Positions 62,980 to 64,000 of a stretch of DNA of 64,000 nt are shown piece by piece (the first letter of the stretch is position 1; each line of letters starts with the position of its first letter). Origin of the DNA: Lysinibacillus sp. 2017 (GTDB lineage Bacteria; Bacillota; Bacilli; Bacillales_A; Planococcaceae); NCBI RefSeq assembly GCF_003073375.1, contig NZ_CP029002.1, positions 420,001 through 484,000 on the forward strand, written 5' to 3'. The position numbers and the translations under genes were made by a program. Below the pieces are notes generated by a model. The model was not told where the DNA came from. It saw only the letters and a list, made by a program, of their open reading frames with translations, and did no database searches.

Positions 62980-64000
62980 TTGTCGAGAACAGTCATTTTA
63001 GATGGCGCAAGAACACCATTTGGCAAATTTGGTGGCGCATTAAGTTCATTAACAGCAAGTGATTTAGGAAGCATTGCCATTAAAGGGGCATTACAAAAAG
63101 CCAATGTGGACGCAAGTGAAGTGGGAGAGGTTATTATTGGGACAGTTTTACAAGCTGGCCAAGGACAAATCCCTTCAAGACAAGCGGCAACAAAAGCAGG
63201 TATTCCTTGGGAAGTAAAAACAGAAACGATTAATAAAGTATGCGCATCTGGCATGCGAAGTGTGACGCTAGCAGATCAATTGATTCGTTTAGGGGACGAA
63301 GAAGTGATCATTGCAGGCGGGATGGAATCGATGTCAAATGCACCGTATTACATGCCTAAAGGTCGTTTTGGCCTTCGCATGGGCGATGCGAGTTTAGTAG
63401 ATGGCATGATTTACGACGGCCTGTCTTGTGCATTTCATCCAAAGCAAGTACATATGGGCATTTATGGCAACGAAACAGCACAAAAATTTTCAATTTCGCG
63501 TGATGACCAAGATGCTTGGGCTGTGCGTAGTCATGAAAAAGCAATTGCCGCAATCAAATCAGGAAAATTTGCAGAAGAAATCGTAGCAGTGGAAATCCCA
63601 CAGCGTAAAGGGGAATCTCTTCACGTTGAACAGGACGAAGCACCACGAGCAGGCACTACTTTGGAAACGCTTGCAAAGCTAAAGTCTGCATTTAGTAGTG
63701 ATGGCACGATTACAGCGGGGAATGCTCCAGGAGTAAATGACGGCGCATGTGCACTCGTATTAATGAGCGAGGAAAAAGCACAGCAGGAAAACCGACCAGT
63801 GCTCGCAACGATTTTAGCACATGCTGAAGTAGGCGTTGCACCAGAGGATTTTCCACAAACACCAGGCCTTGTCATTGATAAATTACTCGAAAAATCAGGA
63901 AAAACATTAGCAGAGATTGATGTAATCGAAATTAACGAAGCATTCGCAGCAGTTGCCTTAGTAAGCAACCAAATTAGCGGATTGGATGCAGAAAAAGTAA
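62980..64000 (+). CDS. fadA: Acetyl-CoA acetyltransferase (thiolase), 3' end beyond the window
   Basis: The first 340 residues of a thiolase; a complete enzyme has about 390. The opening SRTVILDGARTPFGKFGGAL is typical, and the acyl-accepting Cys lies in NKVCASGMRSVTLA (near residue 88). EVIIAGGMESMSNAPYYMP and, near the cut, VIEINEAFAAVALVS follow. The C-terminal His and second catalytic Cys lie outside the window. It carries out the final thiolytic step of beta-oxidation or acetoacetyl-CoA formation. Start TTG 62980 has AAAGGGG eight bases upstream. Position after fadF supports a role in fatty-acid degradation. Confidence 0.88.
   Translation, partial: MSRTVILDGARTPFGKFGGALSSLTASDLGSIAIKGALQKANVDASEVGEVIIGTVLQAGQGQIPSRQAATKAGIPWEVKTETINKVCASGMRSVTLADQLIRLGDEEVIIAGGMESMSNAPYYMPKGRFGLRMGDASLVDGMIYDGLSCAFHPKQVHMGIYGNETAQKFSISRDDQDAWAVRSHEKAIAAIKSGKFAEEIVAVEIPQRKGESLHVEQDEAPRAGTTLETLAKLKSAFSSDGTITAGNAPGVNDGACALVLMSEEKAQQENRPVLATILAHAEVGVAPEDFPQTPGLVIDKLLEKSGKTLAEIDVIEINEAFAAVALVSNQISGLDAEKV

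Noticed and set aside
1-64000. CRISPR arrays, tRNA/rRNA genes, insertion sequences, prophage
   Set aside because: No regularly spaced repeats, cloverleaf or rRNA signatures, transposase or phage structural genes were seen on either strand.

Overview
The window is low-GC chromosomal DNA from a Gram-positive endospore former. It carries spore genes (gerQ, rsfA), bacillithiol biosynthesis (bshB2, yojF), coproheme decarboxylase (hemQ) and LipL-type lipoylation, plus T-box, preQ1 and cobalamin leader RNAs. Many genes follow the Bacillus subtilis ywd/ywf/ywh/ywi/ywj order (pdxK, ung, ywdI, ywdK, gerQ, hemQ, lipL, rsfA, ywfO, ywhB, ywhD, pbpG, speB, ywiB, argS, fadF). Gene content and style suggest a Planococcaceae member (Solibacillus/Lysinibacillus-like); this placement is inferred, since no 16S rRNA gene is present. 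I found no rRNA, tRNA, CRISPR array, transposase or prophage.

Layout. 1-9.8 kb: the tail of an unrecognised gene, a ybaK deacylase, a YczE-type membrane protein, kbl, a CPA2 antiporter, the divergent mtnE/mtnU pair, an SOS-controlled uvrX/yolD pair, and tdh, which completes threonine catabolism with kbl. 9.8-15.7 kb: a trpEDCFBA operon on the minus strand behind a Trp T-box; its trpE is intact as a reading frame but has lost the catalytic centre. 15.7-20.5 kb: queT under a preQ1 riboswitch, a soluble chemoreceptor and a TrpX-type ABC transporter. 20.7-25.8 kb: one 1706-residue pseudokinase/ATPase/histidine kinase with no response regulator beside it.

25.9-35.9 kb: ilvA, a YjiH-type membrane protein, yojF-bshB2, pdxK, ung with a 58-residue cysteine protein, ywdI, ywdK, an M20 amidohydrolase and a transmembrane chemoreceptor. 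36-49 kb: the conserved gerQ-to-ywhD block, pbpG, speB and two tandem 5TMR-LYT/GGDEF proteins with variant signatures. This stretch also holds several unexplained palindromic or structured intergenic elements. 49-55.7 kb: ywiB-argS, then a flavoprotein plus polar amino-acid ABC transporter operon that resembles sulfur-compound uptake. 55.7-60.1 kb: a cobalamin riboswitch, BtuF, BtuC, a BtuD-CbiZ fusion and a PduO-type adenosyltransferase. 60.2 kb to the end: fadF behind a FadR-like operator, and the start of a thiolase gene cut by the window edge.

The items most worth a second look are the decayed trpE in an otherwise complete regulated operon, the pseudokinase-histidine kinase fusion, a candidate structured RNA at 42.8-43.0 kb, and a small dispersed repeat family (three copies), each copy lying just past a terminator.
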